A stretch of DNA of 64,000 nt from Corallium rubrum (Eukaryota; Cnidaria; Anthozoa; Scleralcyonacea; Coralliidae). The position numbers and the translations under genes were made by a program. Numbering within the stretch: position 1 is the stretch's first letter; the number at the start of each line of letters is the position of its first letter. The notes beneath the pieces were generated by a model, which saw nothing but the letters and a program-made list of their open reading frames with translations, searched no databases and was not told the DNA's origin. Positions 55,931-63,844 of this stretch are shown in pieces. The DNA lies in contig OZ036017.1 of the NCBI GenBank assembly GCA_964035015.1, forward strand, positions 6,224,080 through 6,288,079, in the 5' to 3' direction.

Positions 55931-56085
55931 GTAAGCAGTATTTATTTTAAATTACATCTTTAACATTTGTTTCAAACTATATTATTTTAAAGTATTGTAG
56001 TATGATAAAGTATTGTAGTATATAGTATTGCAAAATTTCTTAGGATAACATTCCATAATTTGAAGTTAATGAACATATGTTGCAG

Positions 56086-56157
56086 GCACATTCTTGTGTT
56101 GGACTCACTGGCATGGGATCTGTCCAGCAGAGGAAATGAGCTTCATCTTGTCAACAG
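56086..56157 (+). CDS. ULP1/SENP-like cysteine protease, exon with catalytic Asp
   Basis: The exon codes HILVLDSLAWDLSSRGNELH. LDS holds the catalytic Asp, spaced from HW as in the family. Acceptor TATGTTGCAG, donor ACAG/GTATTT. The phase is consistent with the exons on both sides. Confidence 0.7.
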
Positions 56158-56232
56158 GTATTTTTTTATATTCTGATAGTAATATAACTATTACTTGTAA
56201 AGTTCCATTAATTGTTTTTTTTATCTCAATAG

Positions 56233-56305
56233 GTATCTCGACTACATGTGCTCTGTGAACAAGCTAAAAGGAAAGCATGCCAATTTGCAACATAACATTC
56301 TAAAG
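56233..56305 (+). CDS. ULP1/SENP-like cysteine protease, middle exon
   Basis: Codes YLDYMCSVNKLKGKHANLQH, the helix between the Asp and Gln/Cys motifs. Acceptor TCTCAATAG, donor AAAG/GTACTT. Ends in phase 0. Confidence 0.65.
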
Positions 56306-56326
56306 GTACTTACAGTAGATGCTCCT

Positions 56327-56395
56327 TTAGTATTTTACTCTGGCTAAAGCCAAACAATTTTACTCATCAAGAGAAGACCCCTGGTAGCCAAGGGG
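56327..56395 (-). repeat. Dispersed hairpin repeat family F, copy 5
   Basis: Minus strand: TCTTCTCTTGATGAGTAAAA, then TTTGGCTTTAGCCAGAGTAA and AATACTAAAG. Sits in an intron of the protease gene. Confidence 0.65.
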
Positions 56396-56451
56396 TTAAA
56401 CAAACTAAAACGTTCAACACAACAACTGACAATGTATTTTGTTTGGAACAG

Positions 56452-56523
56452 GTTCCATTGCAAGACACTTCAGGCAATGATTGTGGAATTTACACAGCTT
56501 TGTTCCTAAAGTATTTCTTGCAG
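56452..56523 (+). CDS. ULP1/SENP-like cysteine protease, exon with catalytic Gln and Cys
   Basis: Codes VPLQDTSGNDCGIYTALFLK. Q (oxyanion Gln) and NDCG (nucleophile Cys) are diagnostic of the C48 family, which cleaves SUMO or other ubiquitin-like tags. With the exons at 55898 and 56086 the full His-Asp-Gln-Cys set is present. Acceptor GGAACAG, donor GCAG/GTACAG, phase 0. Could be a host gene or carried by a transposon, since C48 domains occur in several transposon families. Confidence 0.75.
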
Positions 56524-56638
56524 GTACAGTAGCTCTTTGTATATGTGCTATTTTGTTTAGTGAACTAGTTTTGCAACCTTTATAATACAAACAGATACCA
56601 ATAAATACATTACCGTAATGATATCTTGTACTTTAGCG

Positions 56639-56773
56639 GGACATAAACTGTATGAGAGTGATCCAAGTTCATACATAGAGAGGACACATTCTTGGTTTAC
56701 CTCTGATGAAGCCCATAAAAAAGAGCTGAAGCTAAAAGACTTTATACAACTTTTCATGCCCTTCATGTTTTAA
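56639..56773 (+). CDS. Probable last exon of the ULP1-like protease
   Basis: A 44-codon open stretch ending TAA (56771-56773): YESDPSSYIERTHSWFTSDE and LKLKDFIQLFMPF. Its frame does not fit the acceptor TTTAG at 56636 if the previous exon ends in phase 0. It does fit an acceptor at TATGAG/AGT (56656), or an unseen exon may intervene. Confidence 0.4.
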   Translation, partial: GHKLYESDPSSYIERTHSWFTSDEAHKKELKLKDFIQLFMPFMF

Positions 56774-57029
56774 AAAATAAATAATGCATAAAAATAGGTA
56801 AATACCAACTATTAAGATACCTGTACTACATTATACTAAACCAGCTTGAGTTAGTACATGACACTTATGTATATAACTTGAATTAGTTTAATTAAATACC
56901 AGATTTTCGTAATTGTTAATTATCATGCTAAAAAAGTTTTTATTTATAGTGGGGTGCAAATTATAAATTTAGTGAAAGGTTCTTTAGAGCAGGTGTTTAT
57001 ACTGTAATTACTACTCGAAACTTATTAAA

Positions 57030-58215
57030 CTTGGTTGTAAATTTACAATAGAAGCACAGGCTCTGACAATAGATGTTACATAAGACTTAAAAGTCAATGG
57101 AATAACTCCTCACAATATACCAAAACATTTAAGTTTTCTTATAATTCGTTCTACATGTACTCTTGAATGCTGTTGCTGTTGATGCATGAGATGAGACTTT
57201 ATTCTTTGTCATATTAATGGGAGGAGCTATTAGACGTGAATTGCGAATTTCCAGTAAATCTTGGATATTGAATCCCTTGTCAGCCATTGTGGTATCTCCC
57301 GGTTCTATGACATCAAGGAATCCACTCCTACGTACAATTTCATTATCACTTATACACCCACTGTAAAATTTAGACACAAAGTTAAAGTGACATAACTTCA
57401 AGGTATTATAAGACTTATATTGACTATATGTGCGGCGTTGACTAGATGGCAGTTTCAATATACATTTCAGTACAGTCTATAACACCTCTCAAGCTCTGAT
57501 ACTTTGCACCTTTGTAAACTTTTGGCCTTGGTAGTCCTTCCATGTCAGATAGCGTTGAGAAGTTAAAGTGTCTATGAAATGAAAAAATTCGTTGGCATTT
57601 TTTCTTGTTTTATTGTACAGAGGAGCATGACAGGAGCACTCACTGAAAATTTCAAGAGAATCTGATGCGTAGTTTTCGCGCTATCAACTCTCAAAATTTG
57701 CCGTGGATAGTTTGTTTTGGCGAAATTTGGGCTTCTTGGTAACCATGCCTTATGACGTACGCAGATGGATCATTAACAGTGAAATCTATTGTTCTTATGC
57801 ATAGTTGTCCATCTGCGTCCGTCATAAGCATTGTTTCCGAAAGCCCAATTTTTCGCCAAGAACGAACTAGCCATGACAAACTTTGAGAGTTAACAGCGCG
57901 AAAAGTACGCATTAGATTCTCCTGACATTTTCAGTGAGTGCTCCTGCCATGCTCCTCTGTACAATAAAACAACAAAAATGCCAACCAATGTTTCATTTCA
58001 TAGACACTTTAAGCAGGAACTCTAACTCTTTTTCAAAGAATAACACCCAGGTTATAGAAATTTTGCTGCCACTTCCAAGGGACATACCAAAAGTGGTACA
58101 ACATAACCAAGGTAGGGCGATGCCGAAGTCTTACAAGAGTAAAAATAAGTTGCTCCCATATGGTCAGTTTTGTCCATTTTTGTTTTTGCTAAACAAAAAG
58201 TCAAAAGAAATGGTA
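57030..58215 (-). pseudogene. DDE transposase (DDE_Tnp_4 type), split by a MITE
   Basis: Minus-strand pieces in order: a helix-turn-helix-like stretch (EQLIFTLVRLRH, about 58150-58190), then MEGLPRPKVYKGAKY and VIDCTEMYIE (first catalytic Asp). After a shift come SQYKSYNTLK, SGFLDVIEPGDTTMADKGFN (second Asp), and after another shift SRVHVERIIRKLK (catalytic Glu) and IPLTFKSYVTSIVRAC. There are at least two frameshifts and a TGA. The pattern is that of DDE_4 transposases (ISL2EU/THAP-associated or Harbinger-related). The MITE at 57567-58008 lies between the first two pieces. Confidence 0.8.
57567..58008. mobile_element. Palindromic MITE with TTAA target duplication, 442 bp
   Basis: Arms of about 200 bases start AGTGTCTATGAAATGAAA and share ATTGTACAGAGGAGCATG, AGGAGCACTCACTGAAAA and GACGTACGCAGATGG-type blocks in complement. 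TTAA at 57563-57566 and 58009-58012. It interrupts the DDE transposase; bridging the insertion while keeping one TTAA leaves that reading frame continuous. Kolobok-type target. Confidence 0.85.
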
Positions 58216-58862
58216 TATATAAAAAATTAAGGTTAATTTAAACAATTTTTGGTAAAAAATTATCAAAGGGTTAGTTTACAGTATCTCGTAATATTTCTTT
58301 TTCAAGGTTGTAACATTTACATTAGTTTTCTTGAAGCCACTCCACATGTCAGTGAACTTGCTTTAGTTTTGATTGTGTTGTAAAGCACCTCAAGATATTC
58401 CTTCGACAAGCCTTAAAATAACAGAATCAACCAACAGAGAATTACTGCAGTTACAGTTACCTACAGCCCTACAGGGTTAATTAGTTCCACATGACTACTG
58501 CTATCTTATACACATGGGATTTACAAACCTGTGTAGTAGTATGTTAATGCGGGGTTATCCACCGCCGCTATAAACAAATATCTTCTTAAAGATTTGCTGT
58601 CCTTCAATGTTTATTTGATATCATTATTTTTTAATTATCAAAATTGTACTTTGTATATAATATACCTCGTAATATATAGTATTAAATGAGCAACTTCGTA
58701 CCTGTATGCTGACACTTCGCGGTTTATTCTCTGAATGATCCATCGATGTAGCGGCAGTACCGTCCTGAATTTTGTCTGGACATTCTCAAGGACAATGATC
58801 GGTAGTAAAGCTCGGTGACTGTGCTTCTTGTGGTGGTGGATTAACAGTGCTATTCCCTAAGC
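58216..58862. other. Non-coding stretch
   Basis: Upstream flank of the transposase pseudogene. No gene or repeat recognised. Confidence 0.5.
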
Positions 58863-59048
58863 TTATAGGAGGCTTTCAGAAGCCAATATTTCTTCGAGAG
58901 TTCTAGTAGCATTTGCTATAGTCGGTGTCTGCAAATCTAACAACGACATTGCTACGTCCTTTTCTGCTGTGCGCCTTTTCTTTTGTCCCATACCCATGTC
59001 TAGTACACGTTGTTTGGGGACTTTACGTTTGCGATGAAGTCGCTCCAA
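58863..59048 (-). CDS. Candidate last exon, basic protein of unknown family
   Basis: Open from an acceptor (ATTCTTAAG, minus strand) for 61 codons to TAA: LERLHRKRKVPKQRVLDMGM then GQKKRRTAEKDVAMSLLDLQ and TLEEILASE. The composition, basic then amphipathic, looks coding. No family recognised. The promoter could be shared with the plus-strand gene starting near 59270, but no first exon was seen. Confidence 0.35.
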   Translation of the reverse strand: MERLHRKRKVPKQRVLDMGMGQKKRRTAEKDVAMSLLDLQTPTIANATRTLEEILASESLL

Positions 59049-59233
59049 CTTAAGAATATAAATATACCAACGTGAAACACATACAAACCGACAAACACTA
59101 TTATTATACAATACTGATACAATCTCGATTGTGATTGGCTAAAAACCTACAGACAATTCTTGATGTCTTGCCACCTACAAAATATCAAAAGTTGTCTGTA
59201 ACTATGACGTAATTTTTGCGAGCTGGCCAGCGG

Positions 59234-59270
59234 CAGGCGGTGTGCGCACTACGCTCCGGGGAATTATGGG
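59234..59270 (+). promoter_or_regulatory. 37-bp inverted promoter-proximal repeat, left copy
   Basis: Starts CAGGCGGTGTGCGCACTACG and ends GGGGAATTATGGG. The identical 37 bases occur inverted at 62333-62369. It lies about 50 bases upstream of the SANT-like start; the GTGTGCGCAC part resembles an NRF1-type site. It could be a shared promoter module or the end of a transposon. Confidence 0.65.
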
Positions 59271-59318
59271 AAGTTGTATTTCCTGCTTCGAGAGAAATGG
59301 CGGAATTTTAACGAAAAT

Positions 59319-59321
59319 ATG
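59319..59321 (+). CDS. SANT/Myb-like gene, start codon exon
   Basis: AAAATATG/GTAAGT: the ATG is the last codon of the first exon and is followed directly by a strong donor. Joined to the exon at 59670 in phase 0 it opens a reading frame starting MADVLVAEKR. An upstream ATG at 59297 (ATGGCGGAATTTTAA) gives only a 5-codon frame and may be an upstream ORF. Confidence 0.5.
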
Positions 59322-59669
59322 GTAAGTTTGTACGTATATTGTTGTATGTTTCTTTTGTATTTATCTTTTAAATTTAACTTTTTAATAAAGTTTAATCGTC
59401 ATATTGTTCATTATTGCTCATTTCTTAACTGTGTGTTGCAAAAGTGAGTATAAACCATCGTGCACACGTGTAGCATGCTATGTTGATGTTTGACAAGTCT
59501 CTTTGTACGACTTTTTGCTCTTGCTACTTTGAATTATGAAAGATATTTTTCATTCCACATGTGTCCATATAGTTAATAGAATATGTGATGAAAGACTGAG
59601 ACTAAACGCTCCCCAACGCGCCCCACCTTTTGACAGTGATTTTCTTTCATAAAGTTATCGAATTTTTAG

Positions 59670-60016
59670 GCAGATGTATTAGTAGCTGAAAAGAGATCGT
59701 GTGTTCCTGAAGGCAATACACCTGGAAAACCACCTGCAAAAGTTCGCACACGAACAGAATCAGAAGCTGGTCGTAAGAGATGTTTGTTTGGGAAAGATAA
59801 TGTTAGTTCAGAGAAGTCATCTTGGTCAAAATGGACAACTTCTGAAGATTCTGCTATTGTCCAGTATATATGTCTTTTCTGGGAAGATGCCCATATAAAC
59901 AAGTGGCCCATATAAACAAGTGGCCAACATTGAAAAGCCCTCATTTTTGGGATGGTTGTGCACAAGCTGTAATGAACATGTGCAAAATAACGAGAACTGG
60001 CGAGAGCTTGTATTAG
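59670..60016 (+). pseudogene. SANT/Myb-like domain exon, frame broken by 17-bp duplication
   Basis: Acceptor CGAATTTTTAG. The frame reads ADVLVAEKRSCVPEGNTPGK, an Arg-rich stretch, then SSWSKWTTSEDSAIVQYICL, a SANT/Myb-type DNA-binding start with spaced Trp. At 59890-59923 a 17-base unit (CCCATATAAACAAGTGG) occurs twice in tandem, causing a shift and a TAA. Reading only one copy, the frame goes on with SPHFWDGCAQAVMN, the expected end of the domain, to TAG at 60014. Either a disabled gene, a polymorphic allele or an assembly error. Confidence 0.6.
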
Positions 60017-60243
60017 TTTTTATATAGCCTAATATATTAAAGGTACATGCTGATGTTATTTTCGCATTGCAGCTTATAGTAGTAAGATTTACCCTACTTT
60101 TTATGGCCATACCTTATATTTTATTCTATCTAAGGGCATTTTTATGGGCCAGTTGGCAAGTCAGCCCGCTTAGCAATATTGCTTTATCTCTCCATGTAAT
60201 TGTGTGTGTGGGGTGGAGGGGAGGGGTAATAATTACTGTATGT
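60017..60243. other. Presumed intron or flank
   Basis: A possible acceptor (TTTTCGCATTGCAG) lies at 60072, but the open stretch after it is hydrophobic and unconvincing. Confidence 0.35.
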
Positions 60244-60430
60244 GTATATGGACAAGTGGGCTGGCCTGTTTCATGAGATCTTGGTTGACAAATGCAAGAT
60301 CTCAGTTAGAGGAATGAAAATTTCCCCAAATGAAGAAACACTTACTAACTGGGTCTTATCAATGTTCAAAGACATTGTCAAAACAGTGTCACAGGCCGGA
60401 ACAACAAAATTATCATGGCAAGGGGGATGA
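60244..60430 (+). CDS. Candidate exon, unknown protein
   Basis: Open stretch DKWAGLFHEILVDKCKISVR, GMKISPNEETLTNWVLSMFK, DIVKTVSQAG. The composition looks coding and it follows the SANT-like exon on the same strand. No family recognised, and splice sites are ambiguous. Confidence 0.3.
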
Positions 60431-60585
60431 ACTGTTCTGAGATAAACACAAGCCAAATTCATCCTGGTTAATGGCTGGTATGGTTCCCTAATACCAAATG
60501 ATTTTACTTCTCAATGGGAATGTTTTCTGTTTAAGTGGGTTTATGAAAATATATTGCCTTACGAGGTGGATCATGTCGTTTAAGA

Positions 60586-60864
60586 GTGAGTAAGTATTTG
60601 GCAAAACATTATGCAACTCTCATGGAAGCAGAAGATGCTTTGGGAATAGACTATGTGCTCGATGCGTCCAGTAAAAACCTCATAGACCCTAGTTCTTCGG
60701 CAAGTAGTCACAACCAGCTACTATACACATTTCAAGGAAATTACTTTGAGTCATGCCAAGATGTGCAAGGGCTTGGTTTAGTTCAATGCAATCGCACATT
60801 CCATTCATTTGCATTTGAAACAAAACCTGAAATACAGTATGAAGAATACACAAATATAATTTTT
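60586..60864 (+). CDS. Candidate exon, unknown protein
   Basis: Open stretch YLAKHYATLMEAEDALGIDY, then VLDASSKNLIDPSSSASSHN and FETKPEIQYEE. Coding-like composition, same strand as the SANT-like gene. Could be its downstream exon or a separate remnant. Confidence 0.3.
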
Positions 60865-60939
60865 ATTGTTATTAAATATCTCAAGGGGATGTTCACACAG
60901 GGGCTGTAGGATGCAGATCCTATGTTATGACCAGAATAC

Positions 60940-60965
60940 CCCTCCCCCCCCCCCCCCCCTCCCCC
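60940..60965 (+). repeat. C-run
   Basis: About 24 C with one T interruption. Confidence 0.9.
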
Positions 60966-61328
60966 AAGTATTTTCAGCAATCAGAAATTTACACATTATA
61001 ATTCTGTAAAGTCTTGCAATGTACATGAATGGCATTTTTGAAGAGCCCAAATATATATTTTTATTGGGGAGCATAACCCCATAGCCCAATTGAGGCATAC
61101 ACTATTAATATAAATGCACCATCGGCATTCAGTACTCGTACCTTAGAGACTCGTGGTTTAACCCAGTTTTACATAGCTTCCTTATACACCCATGTGTGAA
61201 CATACCAGATGTTGACAAATGTTTTATAAAACACTTCAAAGCCAGCCTTTTAAGAGCTAGTGTTCTTGAACCAGGCTGGGTGCAGACTTCACCCAGTCTA
61301 GGAAATACCCTGACTGACCAAGTCCTAC

Positions 61329-61466
61329 CTTTTGGCATCCAAATGCAAGTAAGTCAGAATCTTCACTTATTGCGAAGTCGGCTTGTCCGTTTTTAACAAT
61401 ATAAGCAATTTGTGCATCTGCTTCATACGGGGCAACAATATAGTCGATATTTTTATCACGACACAA
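61329..61466 (-). CDS. EXO1: Exonuclease 1, coding exon 4 (XPG-I core)
   Basis: 46 codons in phase 0 on both sides: [20 protein letters not shown] then [23 protein letters not shown] and EDSD carry the metal-binding acidic residues (E151, D153, D172, D174 in the spliced numbering), at nearly the human EXO1 positions. Donor AAAG/GTAGGA, acceptor TTGTTCTAG. EXO1 is the 5'-3' exonuclease/flap nuclease of mismatch repair and end resection. The exons that should follow were not found to the left within this window, so this may be a truncated copy. Confidence 0.85.
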
Positions 61467-61595
61467 CTAGAACAACAAACGTACAGGTATAAAATACGAG
61501 TATAAAAGTCATCAAAATTTATTACGTATACAATATAAGATGTTAATAATACCGAGTGGAGTTTCAAATAGAGTATTTCACTAAACTAGTGATAC

Positions 61596-61731
61596 TTTTA
61601 AAATATTACTGATAAATTCAGTTGTCATGGCGTATGTGATGCGAGTTGCTCCAGCCAATAGCTTGTTCGCCGCCATTACTTCACCTTTATCTCGAAGTTC
61701 GGTTGCTTTTGCTCTGGTTTCCTCTCGGCGT
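61596..61731 (-). CDS. EXO1: Exonuclease 1, coding exon 3
   Basis: Codes RRETRAKATELRDKGEVMAA-like sequence (with an extra E after RRE) and NKLLAGATRITYAMTTEF, the helical segment between the XPG-N and XPG-I parts. Acceptor AACGTACAG. Two donors are possible: AAA/GTATCA at 61595 keeps phase with exon 4 but adds about four residues, while ATCA/GTAATA at 61609 gives family length but the wrong phase. I chose the former. Confidence 0.7.
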
Positions 61732-61901
61732 CTGTACGTTTATATTTAAAGCAAAATCGTGGAATAAATATATTTATATTAACACTGAACGGCGTCCTCG
61801 TGTGTTTTGTGTGCATTCAAGCAGTCAATTACTACAAATTATAATAAAATGGACAGGCGAAGTAATTTACATAAAGTTGCGTCGACAAAGACAATACTCA
61901 C

Positions 61902-62021
61902 TTTGTCCTTTTTACGCGTTCATGCTCTTTCGCTGGCAATCTTAATCCATCAAACACAACGTACGGTTTAATTTCGTTTCTTTTAAGAAGATCGACGTAG
62001 GTATTAAGAAGATCAAGCAAT
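61902..62021 (-). CDS. EXO1: Exonuclease 1, coding exon 2
   Basis: Codes LLDLLNTYVDLLKRNEIKPY then VVFDGLRLPAKEHERVKRT. VFDG has the active-site Asp (D75; human D78). Donor ACAAA/GTGAGT, acceptor GCAATTTTAG at 62022. Begins with one base that completes the Arg codon split with exon 1. Confidence 0.85.
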
Positions 62022-62110
62022 CTAAAATTGCACGGTATTTGCAAATTTATAGCTTTCTACGCAAGTAAATTACAAAAATTTATGAACACATTGAAACACT
62101 AAAAATATAT
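62022..62110 (-). other. EXO1 intron 1 with AT instead of GT donor
   Basis: The 89-base intron is fixed by the protein frame on both sides. The exon ends AGCAG and the next bases are ATATATTTTT, so the first two are AT. The 3' end is a normal TTTTAG. It does not match the U12-type ATATCCTT donor well. A G-to-A change in a former GTATAT donor is the simplest reading. Confidence 0.6.
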
Positions 62111-62262
62111 CTGCTATCGTCGCCATTTCGACTGAAGCTTATAGATAGCGCTCTATGCAACCAGCACGAAGCGTCCACTGCAGCAGTTTGTCCTTTAAAC
62201 TCGTCAAGTTTTGCTTTTCGTGTGACATCTCGCAAGTACGGCAATAATGTAGTGATACCCAT
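62111..62262 (-). CDS. EXO1: Exonuclease 1, coding exon 1 (N-terminus)
   Basis: Starts MGITTLLPYLRDVTRKAKLD and contains GQTAAVDASCWLHRALSIS; G2 and D30 are the conserved N-terminal and metal-site residues of EXO1/FEN1 nucleases. The ATG is at 62260-62262, and the start is fixed by the universally conserved MGI. Four exons total 546 bases, 182 codons in frame. The shared 37-bp promoter-proximal element lies 71 bases upstream. Confidence 0.85.
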
Positions 62263-62332
62263 CGCTTTCTTTGTCTCTGGAGCTGTTCTCTATGCGGCAT
62301 CGCATGCAAAATGAGCAATTTTTGTGATTTTA

Positions 62333-62369
62333 CCCATAATTCCCCGGAGCGTAGTGCGCACACCGCCTG
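62333..62369 (-). promoter_or_regulatory. 37-bp inverted promoter-proximal repeat, right copy
   Basis: Identical in reverse complement to 59234-59270. It lies just upstream of the EXO1 start and downstream of an ATGGCGGCC-rich stretch. CCGCTGGCC on its outer side also recurs near the left copy. Confidence 0.65.
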
Positions 62370-62895
62370 GGCCAGCGGTTTGAGCAAAACAAACATGGCC
62401 GCCGGAACCTTTAGGAGTGACGATCAGAAGTGAATTAATCGGCCGGATTTGGCAAGTTTTGTTGACACCAAAACCAAAAAGAAAAACCAAGCGAGCTACA
62501 CATATACAGCTGTTAGAGTTTAAAGCAGTATTTGAAAGAGAAAAAATAAAAATATTTCTCAAGGAAATATGGTTTTTTATGTCAAGCCTGAATTATAGCG
62601 ATAAGCTAAAAGTAGGAAATAGTTAAATTGGATTGTGGTAGATCAAGGCGGGGCTTGGCGGAGAAGGAAATTCTACCGACTTCGCCTACGTAAGAGGCAT
62701 AAAGTCAAGGCCAAATTTTAGCTATTTGAAGCAAGGCTAATTATCCGCTTCCACAATTCAACCTTTCTCGCGATCGAGTGAAGACATACGAATTTTCCAT
62801 TGACGTTGTTGGACTTCGTTTCTTTTACCTTTATTCAGGTGAGATCTTAAATTGATATTCTTTATATAATTTTATATAAATATAATTTGGGTATT

Positions 62896-63444
62896 ATGGA
62901 ATTGTCGCGCCCAAAAGTTCTTGTTTTTGGACACTCGTTTGTCAAACGTCTCCACCGCGATTTGCGCTCTAACTTCGACGTTCGTGCGGTCCTAAATTTT
63001 AAAATACAAAGAGCGTCAATCAAATTGCATGGAATTGGGGGAGGCACAGTAGACAAATTGATCGCGTTCGATTTAGATAAAGTTAGTTCATTTCGACCAA
63101 CTGTTGTAATTTTAGAAATTGGGACTAACGACCTTAGCCATAGCAAACCCGAAGTAGTGGGTTCCAAAATCGATGAACTAGTTCATCTTTTACTCCAGCT
63201 CCCTTATGTTCGGATGATAGGGGTTTGCCTCATTACAAGTCGGGCAGCATCCCCGGAGTTCAACCGGCAGGCGTTAATTTTGAACCAATATTTAGTGGTC
63301 GTACTGGACAAGGGTTTCTTACAGCGCGTAAAATCTCCGTTTTTACCAGACGGTGTTCATTTTAATCGTAGAGCGCACTACACACTGTATCGCAGTTATC
63401 GCGGTGCTATTCTAAAGGCTTTAGCAAGCCTCCCTAGTTGTTAG
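62896..63444 (+). CDS. SGNH-hydrolase-like protein, probably retroelement-linked
   Basis: 182 codons from ATG at 62896. KVLVFGHSFVKRL is block I with the nucleophile Ser14, HGIGGGT fits the block II Gly, VVILEIGTNDLS is block III (GxND), and LPDGVHFN is block V with the Asp-x-x-His pair. All four SGNH (GDSL-type esterase) signatures are present, so the fold is intact. Small stand-alone SGNH proteins like this are frequent in cnidarian genomes, often next to tyrosine-recombinase retroelements; that link is recalled knowledge. A CAG/GTGAGA donor-like site at about 62838 may end a 5' untranslated exon. A minisatellite follows the stop. Confidence 0.75.
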   Translation: MELSRPKVLVFGHSFVKRLHRDLRSNFDVRAVLNFKIQRASIKLHGIGGGTVDKLIAFDLDKVSSFRPTVVILEIGTNDLSHSKPEVVGSKIDELVHLLLQLPYVRMIGVCLITSRAASPEFNRQALILNQYLVVVLDKGFLQRVKSPFLPDGVHFNRRAHYTLYRSYRGAILKALASLPSC

Positions 63445-63524
63445 TCTTTATCTTCATTTGTATGTCTTTTACACTTCTGTGTCACCATATACGGTTTTAA
63501 TTTTATTTTGATTTCTTTATTGCA

Positions 63525-63640
63525 CGAGGCTACGTCCTCACTACTCAATACTTTGTGTTGGCTACGTCCACACAAACTATGGTTTACTTGGAGAAGTTCT
63601 CCCAATACTTTATAGATCTTATGAGATTTTGTTCTCGTCT
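63525..63640 (+). repeat. Degenerate units of the GGCTACGTCC minisatellite
   Basis: GAGGCTACGTCCTCAC at about 63528 and GGCTACGTCCACAC at about 63559 are diverged units before the regular array. Confidence 0.7.
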
Positions 63641-63826
63641 GTTTGTGATGGCTACGTCCTCACACTTGTTAGTTTGTGATGGCTACGTCCTCACACTTGT
63701 TAGTTTGTGATGGCTACGTCCTCACACTTGTTAGTTTGTGATGGCTACGTCCTCACACTTGTTAGTTTGTGATGGCTACGTCCTCACACTTGTTAGTTTG
63801 TGATGGCTACGTCCTCACACTTGTTA
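63641..63826 (+). repeat. 31-bp minisatellite, six perfect units
   Basis: The unit runs GTTTGTGATGGCTACGTCCT then CACACTTGTTA. Units start at 63641, 63672, 63703, 63734, 63765 and 63796. A further core GAGGCTACGTCCTC follows at 63831. It lies about 200 bases after the SGNH stop and may be in its 3' untranslated region. Confidence 0.97.
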
Positions 63827-63844
63827 ATACGAGGCTACGTCCTC

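Noticed and set aside
63641..63826. CRISPR array
   Set aside because: Units are contiguous with no spacers; this is a minisatellite in animal DNA.
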